DNA of 24,221 bases, taken from contig CAZSOQ010000061.1 of NCBI GenBank assembly GCA_964608495.1, forward strand, positions 1 to 24,221, written 5' to 3'. Within the stretch, counting starts at the first letter, position 1. Each line of letters starts with the position of its first letter. Of the stretch, positions 23,685 through 24,221 are shown piece by piece. The notes under the pieces were generated by a model. The model searched no databases. It saw only the letters and a list, made by a program, of their open reading frames with translations, and was not told where the DNA came from. A program made the position numbers and the translations under genes. Source of the stretch: JAKORR01 sp964608495 (GTDB lineage: Bacteria > Armatimonadota > Zipacnadia > Zipacnadales > FEN-943).

Positions 23685-23918
23685 ATGGCGACGCTGAGGG
23701 TGTGCGTGAGGAAAACCTGTCCCAGCGGCACGGCGGTCCCGGGAGCCTCGGTGCAGATAGACGCCGACTATGGCGGGCCGTCGGGCACCACCAACGCCAA
23801 CGGGTACGTGGACTTCATGTACCTCAAGATGGGGTACCACTCCGTCTCGGTCAACGGCGTCTTCATCAAGACCGTGATGGTCCTCTACTACAACGAGACC
23901 TGCTGCGAGGAGCCGTGA
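23685..23918 (+). CDS. Small CPSGT-motif protein, single-domain form, unknown function
   Basis: A 77-residue protein made of one copy of the domain found at the start of the preceding gene's product. It keeps VCVRKTCPSGT (Cys7, Cys12), PGASVQ, GPSGTT (31-36), an aromatic strand, NGVF (57-60), and ends with a Cys pair (73-74) before EEP. Identity to the other copy is roughly 40% by eye, strongest in the CPSGT and NGVF parts, which marks old tandem duplication. ATG 23685 has GAGGGGG (23671-23677) 7 bases upstream. The compact form suggests a single regulatory-like beta-sandwich held by the shared cysteines. No signal peptide is seen. It lies 165 bases after its paralogue, with nothing recognisable between. 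Confidence 0.65.
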   Translation: MATLRVCVRKTCPSGTAVPGASVQIDADYGGPSGTTNANGYVDFMYLKMGYHSVSVNGVFIKTVMVLYYNETCCEEP

Positions 23919-23938
23919 CCGCCGGCCTGGGCTTCGCG

Positions 23939-23959
23939 GGCCCACCGGAGCTCCGGGCC
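23939..23959. terminator. GC-rich palindrome after the CPSGT cluster
   Basis: CCGGAGCTCCGG (23945-23956) is a perfect palindrome, and GGCCC/GGGCC arms (23939-23943, 23955-23959) allow a hairpin. It lies 21 bases after the last stop codon of the cluster, a fitting place for a terminator, but no T-run follows. Confidence 0.3.
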
Positions 23960-24051
23960 GCGTAGGAAAGGCTGGCCCCGACGGCGACGGATGACGTCCC
24001 GTCTCAGGCGCGGGGGGCGGCGGCGCGCTGCCAGGCCCAGGGACTGGTGGG

Positions 24052-24080
24052 TTGCCTCCCGCGCGGGCTTGCGCTATAAG
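24052..24080 (+). promoter_or_regulatory. Candidate promoter for a leaderless transcript
   Basis: TTGCCT (24052-24057, 4/6) and TATAAG (24075-24080, 5/6) are 17 bases apart. The -10 ends only 8 bases before ATG 24089, so transcription would start at about 24087. No ribosome binding site lies between, in contrast to most other genes here. Confidence 0.5.
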
Positions 24081-24088
24081 AGTCGGCC

Positions 24089-24221
24089 ATGACCACCAAG
24101 GAATGCCCTTCCCCCTGCCTCGTGCTGTTTGCCTGCCTGTTGCTCCTCGGCGCGCTGGCCCTTGGCCCAGCGTCCGTGCGCGCGGAGGAGAGCACCTCCG
24201 GGCCTGCGGTGCTGGCCGTCT
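24089..24221 (+). CDS. Exported protein, N-terminal fragment (runs off right edge)
   Basis: Only the first 44 codons are in the window. The protein begins with a clear signal peptide: Lys4 and polar start, a hydrophobic core (LVLFACLLLLGALALG) and a likely signal-peptidase-I site at VRA before EES. A Cys in the core (ACLLLL) has no lipobox spacing that fits a lipoprotein with the following tail. There is no Shine-Dalgarno sequence; the promoter candidate at 24052-24080 suggests a leaderless message. The mature domain is beyond the edge, so function cannot be told. Confidence 0.6.
   Translation, partial: MTTKECPSPCLVLFACLLLLGALALGPASVRAEESTSGPAVLAV

Overview
The window is a high-GC (roughly 70% by eye), densely coded stretch of a Gram-negative-type chromosome. 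It has lipoproteins with lipobox cysteines, an outer-membrane-type beta-barrel ending in Phe, and clear GGAGG ribosome binding sites. The mix of ThuA, PIG-L deacetylase, GH38, GH84-like, tandem M55 aminopeptidases and an SdiA-regulated-type propeller is typical of glycan- and peptide-degrading lineages such as Armatimonadota, Planctomycetota or Hydrogenedentota. That placement is inference; there is no rRNA, tRNA or marker gene here. I see no CRISPR array, transposase, prophage gene or tRNA.

Layout. (1) 1-2945, minus strand: a possible operon of a secreted glycosidase-like lipoprotein, a PIG-L deacetylase and the start of another lipoprotein that runs off the left edge. (2) 3143-7183, plus strand: a compact operon of ThuA-domain protein, class I methyltransferase and a secreted GH84-like hexosaminidase. 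It ends in hairpins at 7198-7286, where it converges on (3) 7319-12997, minus strand: two tandem M55 D-aminopeptidase paralogues joined by an ATGA overlap, a secreted SdiA-regulated-type propeller and a GH38 alpha-mannosidase. (4) 13178-15058, plus: a secreted toroid/beta-sandwich protein resembling polysaccharide lyases, converging on (5) 15088-16113, minus: a C45-type acyltransferase/amidase. (6) 16405-23918, plus: the most unusual part of the window. A CHASE2 sensor histidine kinase overlaps a 1177-residue FecR-TPR-beta-barrel fusion. A lipoprotein follows, then two homologous small CPSGT-motif proteins with no signal peptide. (7) 24089 to the right edge: the start of another exported protein, possibly from a leaderless transcript.

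How the parts may work together. Regions 1-5 read as scavenging of complex glycans and D-amino-acid-containing peptides: mannosidase, hexosaminidase, deacetylase, D-aminopeptidases, N-terminal-nucleophile amidase. Region 6 looks like a self-contained envelope module. The kinase senses a periplasmic signal, the FecR-TPR-barrel protein links periplasmic repeats to an outer-membrane pore, and the lipoprotein and small beta-sandwich proteins are candidate partners or cargo. This role is inferred from architecture and gene order only. The kinase has no response regulator in the window, and the barrel has no recognisable plug domain.
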